In this document: one piece after another, positions 1 to 7,837 of the stretch | How positions within the stretch are numbered: the stretch's first letter is position 1 | How the letters are laid out: each line of letters begins with the position of its first letter | NCBI RefSeq assembly: GCF_001708445.1 | Contig: NZ_CP015637.1 | Coordinates: 3,349,001 to 3,413,000 of the forward strand | Length of the DNA: 64,000 bases | Reading direction: 5' to 3' | Source: Pseudomonas fluorescens | GTDB taxonomy: Bacteria; Pseudomonadota; Gammaproteobacteria; Pseudomonadales; Pseudomonadaceae | Notes under the pieces: generated by a model | Database searches by the model: none | What the model saw: only the letters and a program-made list of their open reading frames with translations | Told to the model about the DNA's origin: nothing | Translations under genes and position numbers: made by a program

Positions 1-371
1 GCGGGGTGATCAACCTGCGTGGCGCGGTGGTGCCGGTGGTCGATTTGTCGGCGCGCTTCGGCCGGGCCAATTCGGCGATCACCCGGCGTTCCTGCGTGAT
101 CATCATCGAGGCGAGTACCGAAGATGGCCAGCCCCAGGACATCGGGCTGCTGGTCGATACGGTGTCTGCCGTGCAGGAGATCCCCGCCACGCAGATCGAG
201 CCGCCGCCCAGCTTCGGTGCGCGGATTCGCGCCGACTTCATCAGCGGCATGGCCAAGGTCGATGGCAAGTTCGTGATTGTGTTGGAGGTGGACAAGGTGC
301 TGTCCATCGATGAGATGTCCAGCCTCGCCGAGGGCGGCCAGGCGCCGGCTCTCGACCTTGACCTGCGTTGA
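1..371 (+). CDS. cheW: CheW-like chemotaxis coupling protein, 5'-truncated by the window edge
   Basis: The frame is open from base 3 and begins in the middle of the protein with a GVINLRGAVVPVVDLS segment. This is the hallmark of the CheW/SH3-like fold that bridges chemoreceptors to the CheA kinase in the cytoplasm. Only the C-terminal 120 or so residues are present, so the true start lies upstream. GTG at 6-8 is an internal Val, not a start. The stop (369-371) lies 9 bases before cheR, whose ribosome site GAGG overlaps the cheW stop, so the two are cotranscribed. CheV or the CheW-like domain of another Che protein is possible because the N-terminus is not visible, but no receiver domain follows. 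Confidence 0.85.
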   Translation, partial: GVINLRGAVVPVVDLSARFGRANSAITRRSCVIIIEASTEDGQPQDIGLLVDTVSAVQEIPATQIEPPPSFGARIRADFISGMAKVDGKFVIVLEVDKVLSIDEMSSLAEGGQAPALDLDLR

Positions 372-380
372 GGCCCGACC

Positions 381-1190
381 ATGCCAGACACCGCCGTTAT
401 CGACGATCGTGAATTCGGCCAGTTCCAATCCTGGCTGTACCGCGCTGCCGGCATCAACCTGTCGCCGGCCAAGAAAGCCCTGGTGGCCGGGCGCCTGTTC
501 AAGCGTCTCAAGCACTATGAGCTGCAGAGCTATGGTGAGTATTTCAAGCTGATCATGAATGACCAACGCACGGGCGAACTGCAGGTTGCCCTGGATTTGC
601 TGACCACCAACGAAACCTATTTTTTCCGTGAGCCCAAGCACTTCGACTTCCTGCGTCAACAGGTGCTGCCCAAGGTCGTGCCGGGCAAGGTGTTTCGTGT
701 GTGGAGTGCGGCCAGCTCCTCGGGCGAAGAACCCTACAGCCTGGCGATGACCCTGGCCGAGAGCCTGGGCACCACCCCCTGGGAAGTGGTCGGTTCGGAC
801 ATCAGTACCCAGATGCTGGCCAAGGCGCGCAGTGGTCATTACACCATGGAGCGCACCGAGACGCTGCCCCAGCCGCTGCTGACCAAGTACTGCCTCAAGG
901 GCATTGGTCGCCAGGAAGGCACCTTCCTGATCGACAAGACCTTGCGTAACCGGGTCAATTTTGTCCAGGTCAACCTCAACGAAGCGCTGCCCGCACTCGG
1001 CGAGTTCGAGGTGATCTTCCTGCGCAACGTGATGATTTATTTCGACCAGCCGACCAAGAGCCAGGTGGTTGCGCGCCTGTTGCCGCTGCTCAAGCCCGGC
1101 GGTTACTTCATCATCAGTCATTCGGAAAGCCTCCACGGTGTGAATGACACCTTGAAGCTGGTGGCACCGTCGATTTACCGCAAGCCATGA
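381..1190 (+). CDS. cheR: Chemotaxis protein methyltransferase CheR
   Basis: A 269-residue protein, the usual length for CheR, which methylates glutamates of chemoreceptors using S-adenosylmethionine and so opposes CheB during adaptation. An N-terminal helical domain covers about residues 5-70. The SAM-binding Rossmann core starts near residue 105 with SSGEEPYSLAM, where many CheR proteins read GCSTGEEPYS, so the Cys and Thr are replaced here. LRNVMIYFD near residue 215 is the second signature. No tetratricopeptide tail is present. The start ATG at 381 has GAGG at the cheW stop. The end overlaps cheD by 4 bases (ATGA), which indicates translational coupling. Confidence 0.96.
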   Translation: MPDTAVIDDREFGQFQSWLYRAAGINLSPAKKALVAGRLFKRLKHYELQSYGEYFKLIMNDQRTGELQVALDLLTTNETYFFREPKHFDFLRQQVLPKVVPGKVFRVWSAASSSGEEPYSLAMTLAESLGTTPWEVVGSDISTQMLAKARSGHYTMERTETLPQPLLTKYCLKGIGRQEGTFLIDKTLRNRVNFVQVNLNEALPALGEFEVIFLRNVMIYFDQPTKSQVVARLLPLLKPGGYFIISHSESLHGVNDTLKLVAPSIYRKP

Positions 1191-1690
1191 AAAAGCCTGT
1201 CGGCGTGGCCGAAGTGGTATTGGCACCTGGGCAGGTCAGCTTTGCGACGCGGCCGACGCGCCTGCGCACTTTGCTCGGTTCCTGCGTAGCTATCACCTTT
1301 TGGCACCCGCAACGGCAGATCGGCGGCATGTGCCACTTCATGCTGCCGGGGCGCTTGCGCAACCATCAGTCCCTGGACGGCAAGTATGCCGATGAGGCCC
1401 TGGAACTGCTGGTGCAACACGCCCACCTCAATGGCACGCAGGCACAGGATTACCAGGTCAAGCTGTTCGGTGGCGGCAGGATGTTTCCCGAACAGCAACG
1501 CCAGCGGCCGACGCAGGACGTGGCCAGCCTGAATATTCGCGCGGCGCTGGCCTTGGCCGAGCGCTATCACCTGCACTTGGCGGCCCAGGACATGGGCAGT
1601 ACCGGTTACCGCACGATCATGTTCGACCTGTGGAACGGCAACGTCTGGGTTCGGCACCAACCAATGGGAACACTTCAACAAAATGCCTAA
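1187..1690 (+). CDS. cheD: Chemoreceptor glutamine deamidase CheD
   Basis: A 167-residue protein of the CheD family, which deamidates specific glutamines of chemoreceptors to glutamate and so creates methylation sites. The diagnostic segment near residues 27-45 contains [10 protein letters not shown] with the catalytic Cys, followed by MCHFMLPG with the catalytic His. A conserved Gly-rich LFGGGRMF follows. It overlaps cheR by 4 bases and cheB by 8 bases, so cheR-cheD-cheB is a tightly coupled unit. The gene order cheR-cheD-cheB matches the second chemotaxis cluster of Pseudomonas aeruginosa. Confidence 0.95.
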   Translation: MKKPVGVAEVVLAPGQVSFATRPTRLRTLLGSCVAITFWHPQRQIGGMCHFMLPGRLRNHQSLDGKYADEALELLVQHAHLNGTQAQDYQVKLFGGGRMFPEQQRQRPTQDVASLNIRAALALAERYHLHLAAQDMGSTGYRTIMFDLWNGNVWVRHQPMGTLQQNA

Positions 1691-2762
1691 CAAAAAAATC
1701 AGTGTGCTGCTGGTCGATGACTCGGCCGTAGTACGCCAGGTGCTGCTGGCGATTCTCAGCGATACACCGGATATCCACGTGATGGGTGCCGCCTCTGACC
1801 CGATCTTTGCCATGGACAAACTCGCCCGGGAATGGCCGGATGTGATCGTACTGGACGTGGAAATGCCGCGCATGGACGGCATCACCTTTCTGAAGAAAAT
1901 CATGAGCGAGCGGCCGACGCCGGTGGTGATCTGTTCCTCGCTGACCCAGAAAGGCGCGGAGACCTCCCTGCAAGCGCTGTCGGCCGGTGCCGTGGAAATC
2001 ATCACCAAGCCCACGACCGGGCTGAAGAGTTTCCTGATCGAGTCGGCGGCCGAGTTGGTGGCCGCGATCCGTGCCGCGGCGAACTCCAACGTCAAGAACC
2101 TGGGAAAGCGCGCCGCCAGCCCGGCGCCGTCACTGGCCCCGCCCAGCAAGCTCAGTGCGGATGCGATCCTGCCCGCCAATGGCCACGCCATGGCACAGAC
2201 CACGGAACGTATCGTCGCCATTGGCACCTCCACCGGCGGTACCCAGGCACTGGAGGCGGTGCTGACAGCATTGCCGAGGGTGTGCCCCGGCATGGTGATC
2301 GTGCAGCACATGCCCGAGAAATTCACCGCCTCCTTTGCCGAGCGCCTCAACAGCGTCTGCGAGATCGAGGTACGCGAGGCGCGCAACAACGACCGCATCC
2401 TGCCCGGCCTGGCCTTGATCGCGCCTGGCGGCAAGCACCTGATGGTCACCCGCAGTGGTGCCTATTATCACGCCCAGGTGATCGACGGGCCGCTGGTCAA
2501 CCGGCATCGGCCGTCAGTGGATGTGCTGTTTCGCTCGGTGGCCAAGTTCGCCGGCAGGAATGCCACCGGCATCATCATGACCGGCATGGGCGACGACGGC
2601 GCACGCGGGCTCAAGGAGATGCTTGAGGCCGGAGCCGCCACGGTGGCCCAGGACGAGGCCAGTTGCGTGGTGTTCGGCATGCCCAAGGAGGCGATCAAGC
2701 TCAACGCCGCCCAGCGCATCATGGCGCTGGAGGACATTCATCAGGCGATCTTGTACAAGTGA
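1683..2762 (+). CDS. cheB: CheB protein-glutamate methylesterase / response regulator
   Basis: A 359-residue two-domain protein. The N-terminal receiver (about residues 5-125) has the acidic pair VDDS, the phospho-acceptor Asp in [11 protein letters not shown] near residue 58 and the conserved Lys in TKPT. An Ala/Pro-rich linker leads to the C-terminal methylesterase domain. That domain carries the catalytic Ser in GTSTGG, His in VQHMPEKF and Asp in [11 protein letters not shown]. It removes methyl groups from receptors and deamidates them after phosphorylation by CheA. It is the last gene of the operon and converges on a flavin monooxygenase gene. The 94-base gap contains no convincing hairpin with a U-run. 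Confidence 0.97.
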   Translation: MPNKKISVLLVDDSAVVRQVLLAILSDTPDIHVMGAASDPIFAMDKLAREWPDVIVLDVEMPRMDGITFLKKIMSERPTPVVICSSLTQKGAETSLQALSAGAVEIITKPTTGLKSFLIESAAELVAAIRAAANSNVKNLGKRAASPAPSLAPPSKLSADAILPANGHAMAQTTERIVAIGTSTGGTQALEAVLTALPRVCPGMVIVQHMPEKFTASFAERLNSVCEIEVREARNNDRILPGLALIAPGGKHLMVTRSGAYYHAQVIDGPLVNRHRPSVDVLFRSVAKFAGRNATGIIMTGMGDDGARGLKEMLEAGAATVAQDEASCVVFGMPKEAIKLNAAQRIMALEDIHQAILYK

Positions 2763-2856
2763 AGGTGAACGCCAGCCAGTCATAAACATCGGCGAGTCCC
2801 ACTCAAGCGCACAAACCGGCGGATCTGGACGCAACTGCAGGCTACGGGGCAAGGCG

Positions 2857-4107
2857 CTAAGGCTTCTTGTAGGCCATGTACTCGTTCTGCAACACGATGT
2901 GATCGGCCAGGTACTTCGCGTCATGCCAAACCCCATAGATAAACGACGATGCGCGGTTCACCAGGTTTGGCAGGCCCAGGAAGTAGATGCCGCTCTGCGC
3001 CGAGATCCCGCGTTTGTGGAACGGCTCGCCGTTCTCGTCGAATGCATCCACCTTCAACCAGCCGAAATCAAACGTGAAGCCAGTGGCCCAGAGGATCGTG
3101 GTCACGCCGGCTTCGGCCAGGTTCAGGCTGAGGGTCGGGTTAATCAGGCATGCCGGGTCGGGCAGCAGCTTCCAGGCTTCGGGTTCCTGTGGAAATGCCA
3201 GGCCGTTCGACTCGATATAGGCATCCGCCTCACGCAGGACGTCAAAGTACGCACGATCCCCTTCGGCCACGTTCTCGGCCAGGCCGGGTTGGAAGGTCAT
3301 GATGCCGTCGTTCCAGCCCTGGGTGACGCCCACCAGGTGGATGCCTTGGTGCGCCAGGCGCCGGAAGTCGACGGTCTTGCCCCCTTCGTAGCCGCTGACG
3401 GCGAAGGCAACGTGTTTTTTCTTCGGCTGGATTTTGACTTCGTCCCACAGGCCTAGGGCGCCGAGCCACCAGCAGTAGTCGCGGCCGCGGTAGGCGCGGG
3501 GAGGGCGGTAGTGTTCGCCGACCGAGAGGTACACGGTCTTGCCGGCCTTTTGCAGTTCTTCGGCGATTTGCGCGCCGGAGGCGCCGGCACCGACTACCAG
3601 GACGGCGCCTTCGGGCAGTTGGCCGGGGTTTTTATAGGTGGAGGAGTGCAGTTGGTGCAGCGGTGCGGTGGCGGGGACGATGTTCGGGATGGCGGGGCGT
3701 TGGAACGGGCCGGTGGCGGCCACCACGTTGGCAGCCTCGATCACGCCGGCCGAGGTGGTGACTTTGAAGCCGGGGCGGCCGACATGGCGCTCCACTTGGT
3801 GCACTTCTACGCCGGTGCGCACGGGCGCCTGTAACCGCTCGACGTACGCTTCGAAGTAGTCAGCCATGCGCTCCTTGGGCGGGAAGGCTTCGGGGGAAAT
3901 GCCTTCGAACGTCAGGCCGGGGAAGCGGTCGTGCCAGGCCGGGCCATTGGCGACCAGCGAGTCCCAGCGCTCCGAACGCCAACGTTCGGCGATGCGGTGG
4001 CGTTCCAGCACGATATGCGGCACGCCCATCAGGGACAGGTGTTCGCTCATGGCGACACCGGCCTGGCCTGCGCCGACGACCAGGGTGTTGATGGTTTCTA
4101 CTGACAT
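2857..4107 (-). CDS. Flavin-containing monooxygenase-like NAD(P)/FAD oxidoreductase
   Basis: A 416-residue class B flavoprotein. The FAD-binding GAGQAG lies at residues 12-17 and a second Rossmann motif VVGAGASG near residue 170 should bind NADPH. LHSSTYKNP between them resembles the FMO/Baeyer-Villiger linker signature, so an oxygen-inserting monooxygenase is likely; the substrate is unknown. The start at 4107 (MSVETINTLVVGAG) is chosen because AGGAAA sits 8 bases upstream. The frame extends back to a TTG beside the aroQ stop, but that extension has no ribosome site and no family match. It is the last gene of a minus-strand operon with a type II dehydroquinase, a quinone-reductase-like protein and a RidA-like protein. 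Confidence 0.85.
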   Translation of the reverse strand: MSVETINTLVVGAGQAGVAMSEHLSLMGVPHIVLERHRIAERWRSERWDSLVANGPAWHDRFPGLTFEGISPEAFPPKERMADYFEAYVERLQAPVRTGVEVHQVERHVGRPGFKVTTSAGVIEAANVVAATGPFQRPAIPNIVPATAPLHQLHSSTYKNPGQLPEGAVLVVGAGASGAQIAEELQKAGKTVYLSVGEHYRPPRAYRGRDYCWWLGALGLWDEVKIQPKKKHVAFAVSGYEGGKTVDFRRLAHQGIHLVGVTQGWNDGIMTFQPGLAENVAEGDRAYFDVLREADAYIESNGLAFPQEPEAWKLLPDPACLINPTLSLNLAEAGVTTILWATGFTFDFGWLKVDAFDENGEPFHKRGISAQSGIYFLGLPNLVNRASSFIYGVWHDAKYLADHIVLQNEYMAYKKP

Positions 4108-4208
4108 GTGCGTTTCCTGGAAAGTGAGAGGTTTATCAGCGACGCCGACGTTCCAATGCGAGCGTTGTCGAGCGCCCGCGGGGAGCTGCTGTGTTTTCGA
4201 GTGCGCAT

Positions 4209-4649
4209 TCAAGGCTTGAGCAACTCGGCCACGGCGGTAAGTGCCAGTTCGTAACCCAACGCCCCGAGCCCGGCGATGACGCCGGTGGCGGCCTTGGAGA
4301 GGTAGGAGTGATGCCGGAAGCGTTCGCGCTTCCAGATATTGCTCATGTGCGCCTCGATGATCGGGCCGTCGAAGGCCAGCAGCGCGTCGAGGATCGGCAC
4401 CGAGCTGTAGCTCAGCCCGGCGGCGTTGATCACAAGGGCGTCAGCGTGCAGGCGCGCTTCTTGAATCCAGTCCACCAGCACGCCTTCGTGGTTGCTCTGG
4501 CGAAAGTCCAGGCTCAAGCCCAGTTCGGCGGCGTGGCGTTGGCAGCGTGCTTCGATGCTGGCAAAACTCTCATTGCCGTAGGTGCCGTTGCTATCCAACC
4601 CATACAGGTTGGCGTTGGGCCCATTGAGGAAATACACGGTGTGGGGCAT
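4209..4649 (-). CDS. aroQ: Type II 3-dehydroquinate dehydratase
   Basis: A 146-residue protein with the type II dehydroquinase signatures in order: NGPN near residue 9, the TYG segment carrying the catalytic Tyr, NHEG, NAAG, the AHMSN variant of the substrate-binding His-Leu-Ser block, and RHHSYLS. These enzymes interconvert 3-dehydroquinate and 3-dehydroshikimate, in biosynthesis or in quinate catabolism. GGAGAA precedes the ATG. It lies 13 bases after the quinone-reductase-like stop. Linkage to a monooxygenase and a RidA-like protein is not the usual shikimate context, so a catabolic role or an altered substrate is possible. Confidence 0.9.
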   Translation of the reverse strand: MPHTVYFLNGPNANLYGLDSNGTYGNESFASIEARCQRHAAELGLSLDFRQSNHEGVLVDWIQEARLHADALVINAAGLSYSSVPILDALLAFDGPIIEAHMSNIWKRERFRHHSYLSKAATGVIAGLGALGYELALTAVAELLKP

Positions 4650-4662
4650 GGGGTTCTCCTGC

Positions 4663-5643
4663 TTAGTGCGCGACGCTCAGCACGACTTTGCCGATATTGG
4701 CGTTGGCTTCCAGCAGCCGATGAGCTTCGGCAGCCTGGGCGAGGGGGATTTGCGCATGCAGCTGCGGGCTGACCAGGCCGGACGCCAGCCAGGGCAAAAC
4801 GCGGGAGCGGATGCACACCGCCAGGCGGGCTTTTTCGGCGTGGCTTTTAGGGCGTAGGGACGATGAGGTGAGGCTCAGGCTTTTGCGCATCAACAGGCCC
4901 AGGTCCAGCTCGATGTGCGCGCCTTGCAGGAACGACAGGCTCACATGCCGTCCCCCCACCGCCAGCGCCGCCAGGTTGCGCGCCACGTAGGGGCCGCCGA
5001 CGTTATCCAGGACCACGTCCACGCCGCGATCTTCGGTGCAGTCCTGCACCACCCGGACGAAGTCTTCCGTGTGGCGGTCGAGCGCGCGCCAAACGCCGAG
5101 CGCTTGCAGCATCGCGACTTTCTGCGCGCCGCCAGCGGTGGCGATCACCCGCGCACCGGCAGCCTGGGCGCACTGCACGGCGAAGCTGCCGACGCCACTG
5201 GCGGCGCCGTGGATCAGCACGCTGTCGCCACTGCGCAGGCGCCCCAGTTCAAACAGGTGGTGCCATACCGTAAACGCGGCTTCCGGTATGCCGGCGGCGT
5301 GGTGCAATGACACGCCCACGGGTACCGGCAGGCAGTGCGCCGCCTCGGCCACACAGTACTCGGCGTAGCCACCGCCGTTGAGCAGCGCCATCACGCGATC
5401 GCCCACGGCAAATTCGTCCACATCGCAACCCCGTGCAACCACGATGCCTGCCGCTTCCAGGCCCAGTACGTCGGTGACACCGGGCGGTGTCGGCAAGCCG
5501 CTGCGTTGCATCAGGTCCGGGCGGTTGACACCCGCGGCCGCGACACGAATCAGCACTTCGCCAGGCTGGGGCGACGGCACCGGGCGTTGCACTAACTGCA
5601 ACACCTCTGGCCCACCGGGCTCGCGGGCGATCACCGCGTTCAT
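4663..5643 (-). CDS. Zinc-independent quinone oxidoreductase-like MDR protein (PIG3-type)
   Basis: A 326-residue medium-chain dehydrogenase/reductase. The N-terminal GroES-like half contains GLEAAGIV and GDRVMALLNGGGYAEY. The NADPH-binding Rossmann segment HGAASGVGSFAVQ lies near residue 145. Structural-zinc cysteines are absent, as in NADPH:quinone reductases, which reduce quinones or other alpha,beta-unsaturated carbonyls. The ATG at 5643 overlaps the stop of the RidA-like gene (ATGA at 5640-5643), so translation is coupled. An upstream extension of the frame runs only through the RidA-like gene in another phase and is not coding. Confidence 0.88.
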   Translation of the reverse strand: MNAVIAREPGGPEVLQLVQRPVPSPQPGEVLIRVAAAGVNRPDLMQRSGLPTPPGVTDVLGLEAAGIVVARGCDVDEFAVGDRVMALLNGGGYAEYCVAEAAHCLPVPVGVSLHHAAGIPEAAFTVWHHLFELGRLRSGDSVLIHGAASGVGSFAVQCAQAAGARVIATAGGAQKVAMLQALGVWRALDRHTEDFVRVVQDCTEDRGVDVVLDNVGGPYVARNLAALAVGGRHVSLSFLQGAHIELDLGLLMRKSLSLTSSSLRPKSHAEKARLAVCIRSRVLPWLASGLVSPQLHAQIPLAQAAEAHRLLEANANIGKVVLSVAH

Positions 5644-6062
5644 ACGGTCCAATCGTCCGGCACCACGGCGATCACATCGATCTCCATCAGCCACTCGGGC
5701 TGGCCCAGGCCGGAAATCACCAGCCCGGTGGAAATCGGGAACACGCCCTTGAGCCATTTGCCAACCTCCTGGTACACCGGCTCGCGGTAGCGCGGGTCGA
5801 TCAAATAGGTGGTGGTCTTGACGATGTGCGACAGGTCGGAACCGGCTTCTTCCAACAGTTGCTTGACGTTTTTCATCGCCTGTTCGGCCTGGGCGCGCGG
5901 GTCGCCGAGGCCGACCAGGTTGCCGTCGAAGTCGGTGCCGATCTGGCCGCGCACATAGATGGTATTGCCGGCGCGCACGGCCTGGCACAGGTCGTTGTCC
6001 AGCGCCTGGTTGGGGTAGGTTTCTTTGGTATTGAACATGCGGATACGGGTGTGGGTCGGCAT
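5640..6062 (-). CDS. RidA/YjgF/YER057c/UK114 family protein
   Basis: A 140-residue Rid-family protein, first gene of the four-gene operon. It shows the typical AIRAGNTIYVRGQ-like strand (here AVRAGNTIYVRGQIG), an EQAMKNVKQLLEEAGS helix, a VVKTTTYL-like strand and the C-terminal PEWLMEIDVIAVV. Archetypal RidA deaminates reactive enamine/imine intermediates and uses an Arg just before the LPKDVKVEI-like segment. I do not see an Arg at the equivalent place (GLGQPEWLMEID), so this is likely a divergent Rid subgroup with an operon-specific substrate. ATG 6062 is preferred to TTG 6071. Confidence 0.86.
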   Translation of the reverse strand: MPTHTRIRMFNTKETYPNQALDNDLCQAVRAGNTIYVRGQIGTDFDGNLVGLGDPRAQAEQAMKNVKQLLEEAGSDLSHIVKTTTYLIDPRYREPVYQEVGKWLKGVFPISTGLVISGLGQPEWLMEIDVIAVVPDDWTV

Positions 6063-6145
6063 AGCAGGCAACTCATTGCAAGCGGGATGAGTTCAGCTTC
6101 ACATCGCCTCCGTTCTCGCGAAACCAGCATTTGCGCGGGGTAGTG

Positions 6146-6162
6146 CTTAGGAAAATCCGAAG
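6146..6162. promoter_or_regulatory. Candidate LysR-type operator between the RidA-like operon and lysR
   Basis: CTTAGGAAAATCCGAAG is an imperfect palindrome (CTTAGGA against TCCGAAG) and contains T-N11-A, the generic LysR-type recognition pattern. It lies in the 183-base divergent region, 83 bases before the ridA-like ATG and 83 bases before the regulator ATG. This is where a LysR protein would activate the operon and repress itself. Confidence 0.4.
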
Positions 6163-6245
6163 CCCGTGCAGGTCATCGGCGCGCGCAGGACCCGGCACGA
6201 ACCCTGCAACGTCGCCTGCACAGTCATTGTTGAGGGGCAGGTGTG

Positions 6246-7220
6246 ATGCTCAGTCGTATTACTCAGCGTCAACTGGAGTATTTTGTGGCGTCGGGAGAGG
6301 CGGGCAGCATCAGTGCGGCCGCTGAGCGCATTCATGTGTCATCGCCGTCGATCTCGGCGGCGATCACCCATATGGAAGCCGAACTGGGCATCCAGTTGTT
6401 TATCCGTCATCACGCCCAGGGTATTTCCCTGACCGCCGTGGGGCGCTTGGTGATGCAAGAGGCCAAGCAGATCCTGGAGCAGATGAGCAACCTCTATACC
6501 ATCGCCTCGGAATCATTGAACACGGTGCGCGGGCCGTTGCGGGTGGGCTGCCTGGAGTCGCTGGCGCCGATGATCACGCCCGAATTGGTGTTTGGTTTTG
6601 GTCGCGCGTTTCCCGGCGTGCGGTTGACCCAAACCGAAGGCAACCATGAGGAACTGCTGGAAAAACTGCGCAGCGGCGAGCTGGATATCGCCCTGACCTA
6701 CGACCTGGTAACCAGCCCGGACATCGACTTCCAACCCCTCGCGCACCTGCCGCCCTATGTGATGGTCGGCGAGTATCACCCGTTGGCCAGCCTGTCGGCG
6801 GTCAGCATGCAGGACCTGGAAGCGTACCCGGTGGTGCTGCTCGACACGCCCTGGAGCCGCGACTATTTCCTCAGCCTGTTTATGCAGGCGGGCACCACGC
6901 CGAACATCATCATGCGCTCCACCAACCTGGAAACGGTGCGGGCGATGGTGGGCAATGGCATTGGCTATTCCTTCGCGAATGCGCGGCCCAAATCGAACAT
7001 GTCCCAGGACGGCAAGCGGGTGATCCGCCTGCGCCTGGCTGGGGCGCATCGGCCGATGAAGCTGGGCTATGCCACTGCGAGCAACACCCAGCTGTCGCGC
7101 GTGGTGTCGGCATTTGCCGAGCGCTGCCGCATGTTTGTGTCCGACCAGTACATCCCCGGCATGGCGCCGCCGAGCTTTTTTGACCCCCATGCGGTGCGCT
7201 CGCTCAGCAGTGTGAACTGA
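6246..7220 (+). CDS. LysR family transcriptional regulator
   Basis: A 324-residue protein with the LysR winged helix-turn-helix in about residues 4-64 (LEYFVASGEAGSISAAAERI, then PSISAAITHMEAELG). An effector-binding periplasmic-type fold follows from about residue 90. Its CysB/NAC-like style, with acidic TQTEGNHEEL, suggests a small organic inducer. The start ATG 6246 has GAGGGG 8 bases upstream; an in-frame GTG three bases earlier has poorer spacing. It is divergent from the four-gene operon and is its probable regulator. Confidence 0.93.
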   Translation: MLSRITQRQLEYFVASGEAGSISAAAERIHVSSPSISAAITHMEAELGIQLFIRHHAQGISLTAVGRLVMQEAKQILEQMSNLYTIASESLNTVRGPLRVGCLESLAPMITPELVFGFGRAFPGVRLTQTEGNHEELLEKLRSGELDIALTYDLVTSPDIDFQPLAHLPPYVMVGEYHPLASLSAVSMQDLEAYPVVLLDTPWSRDYFLSLFMQAGTTPNIIMRSTNLETVRAMVGNGIGYSFANARPKSNMSQDGKRVIRLRLAGAHRPMKLGYATASNTQLSRVVSAFAERCRMFVSDQYIPGMAPPSFFDPHAVRSLSSVN

Positions 7221-7300
7221 GAACGCACCAGAAGGTGGCGTTCGCGGCACGCTGAATTGCAGCGTGCACCCTTTTAGCCAAACCACACAGTCTGTTCACT

Positions 7301-7328
7301 GTAGGAGGGGGCTTGCTCCCGATTGCGG
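7301..7328. repeat. REP-like palindromic element
   Basis: GTAGGAGGGGGCTTGCTCCC followed by GATTGCGG matches the general form of fluorescent-Pseudomonas REP units, a GGAG-rich arm followed by GCTTGCTCCC. It lies 80 bases after the lysR stop and may act as a transcript end or a RAYT-mobilised repeat. Confidence 0.6.
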
Positions 7329-7408
7329 AGGGGCAGCCGGATGATGGGGTGCTGATGCACCGCTATCGGGGCATGGGTATCTACACAACTTTTGGCATGG
7401 CCCTGAAC

Positions 7409-7432
7409 CTGTGGCGAGGGAGCTTGCTCCCG
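7409..7432. repeat. REP-like palindromic element
   Basis: CTGTGGCGAGGGAGCTTGCT, then CCCG. GGGAGCTTGCTCCC forms a hairpin. This is the second REP unit in the interval; it stands alone, 81 bases from the first. Confidence 0.6.
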
Positions 7433-7481
7433 TGACGGCTCGGGAGCCGACGACTATCTAACTGATGCATCGCGACCTAAA

Positions 7482-7526
7482 TGTGGGAGCGGGCGGTGCG
7501 ACGATTCGACTTGCCCCCGATGGCGG
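7482..7526. repeat. Degenerate REP-like element
   Basis: TGTGGGAGCGGGCGGTGCGA, then a short spacer and CTTGCCCCCGATGGCGGC. It is a longer and more degenerate REP variant abutting the dispersed repeat that surrounds the IS element. Confidence 0.5.
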
Positions 7527-7650
7527 CCTCTGGGCCGACTATTTTTTTGGTTTGGACCGAGTACATATCCGTTGCTGCGGTAACGGCCACTTAGGGTTCC
7601 GCCCTTACGGCGGCTCACTTTGGAAAAGCCCCAAAGTAAGCAAAGGGCTC

Positions 7651-7837
7651 TTGCCCCACCACTCGGCACCTCGCCCAGGCTCGGTGTGCCCGCAATCCGA
7701 CATTGATTTGGGGGGCCGCCGCCACGCGCCATCCATGGCGCGGGGCGGCTAAACCGGCATCCCTGCCGGTTTACCCCCCAAATCACTATCGAATTGCGGC
7801 CAGCGTGGTTTAACGGGGCGCCTGAGATCAAGATCAA
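7651..7837 (+). repeat. 187-bp direct repeat, copy 1 (left of IS)
   Basis: Bases 7651-7837 match 9126-9312 at about 182 of 187 positions by eye. Similarity continues less well about 30 bases further left (an AAAGTAA.CAAA block). The unit contains a hairpin, AAACCGGCA-TCCC-TGCCGGTTT, and a GC-rich imperfect palindrome around GCGCCATCCATGGCGC. It ends in the start of a GATCAA tandem run, exactly where the IS begins. It resembles the non-coding dispersed repeats of P. fluorescens genomes; I cannot assign it to a named class. Confidence 0.88.

Larger units (their letters stand above)
7221..7837. other. Non-coding repeat-rich interval before the IS element
   Basis: No credible gene. Three REP-like palindromic units lie at about 7301-7328, 7409-7432 and 7482-7526. 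Each is built around GCTTGCTCCC or a variant preceded by GTAGGAG, GTGGCGAGGGA or GTGGGAGCGGG. From about 7560 the interval changes to a different dispersed repeat that runs up to the left end of the IS element. Confidence 0.7.

Noticed and set aside
4108..4212. Extended N-terminus of the flavin monooxygenase from a TTG
   Set aside because: It lacks a ribosome site and family similarity; the ATG at 4107 has both.
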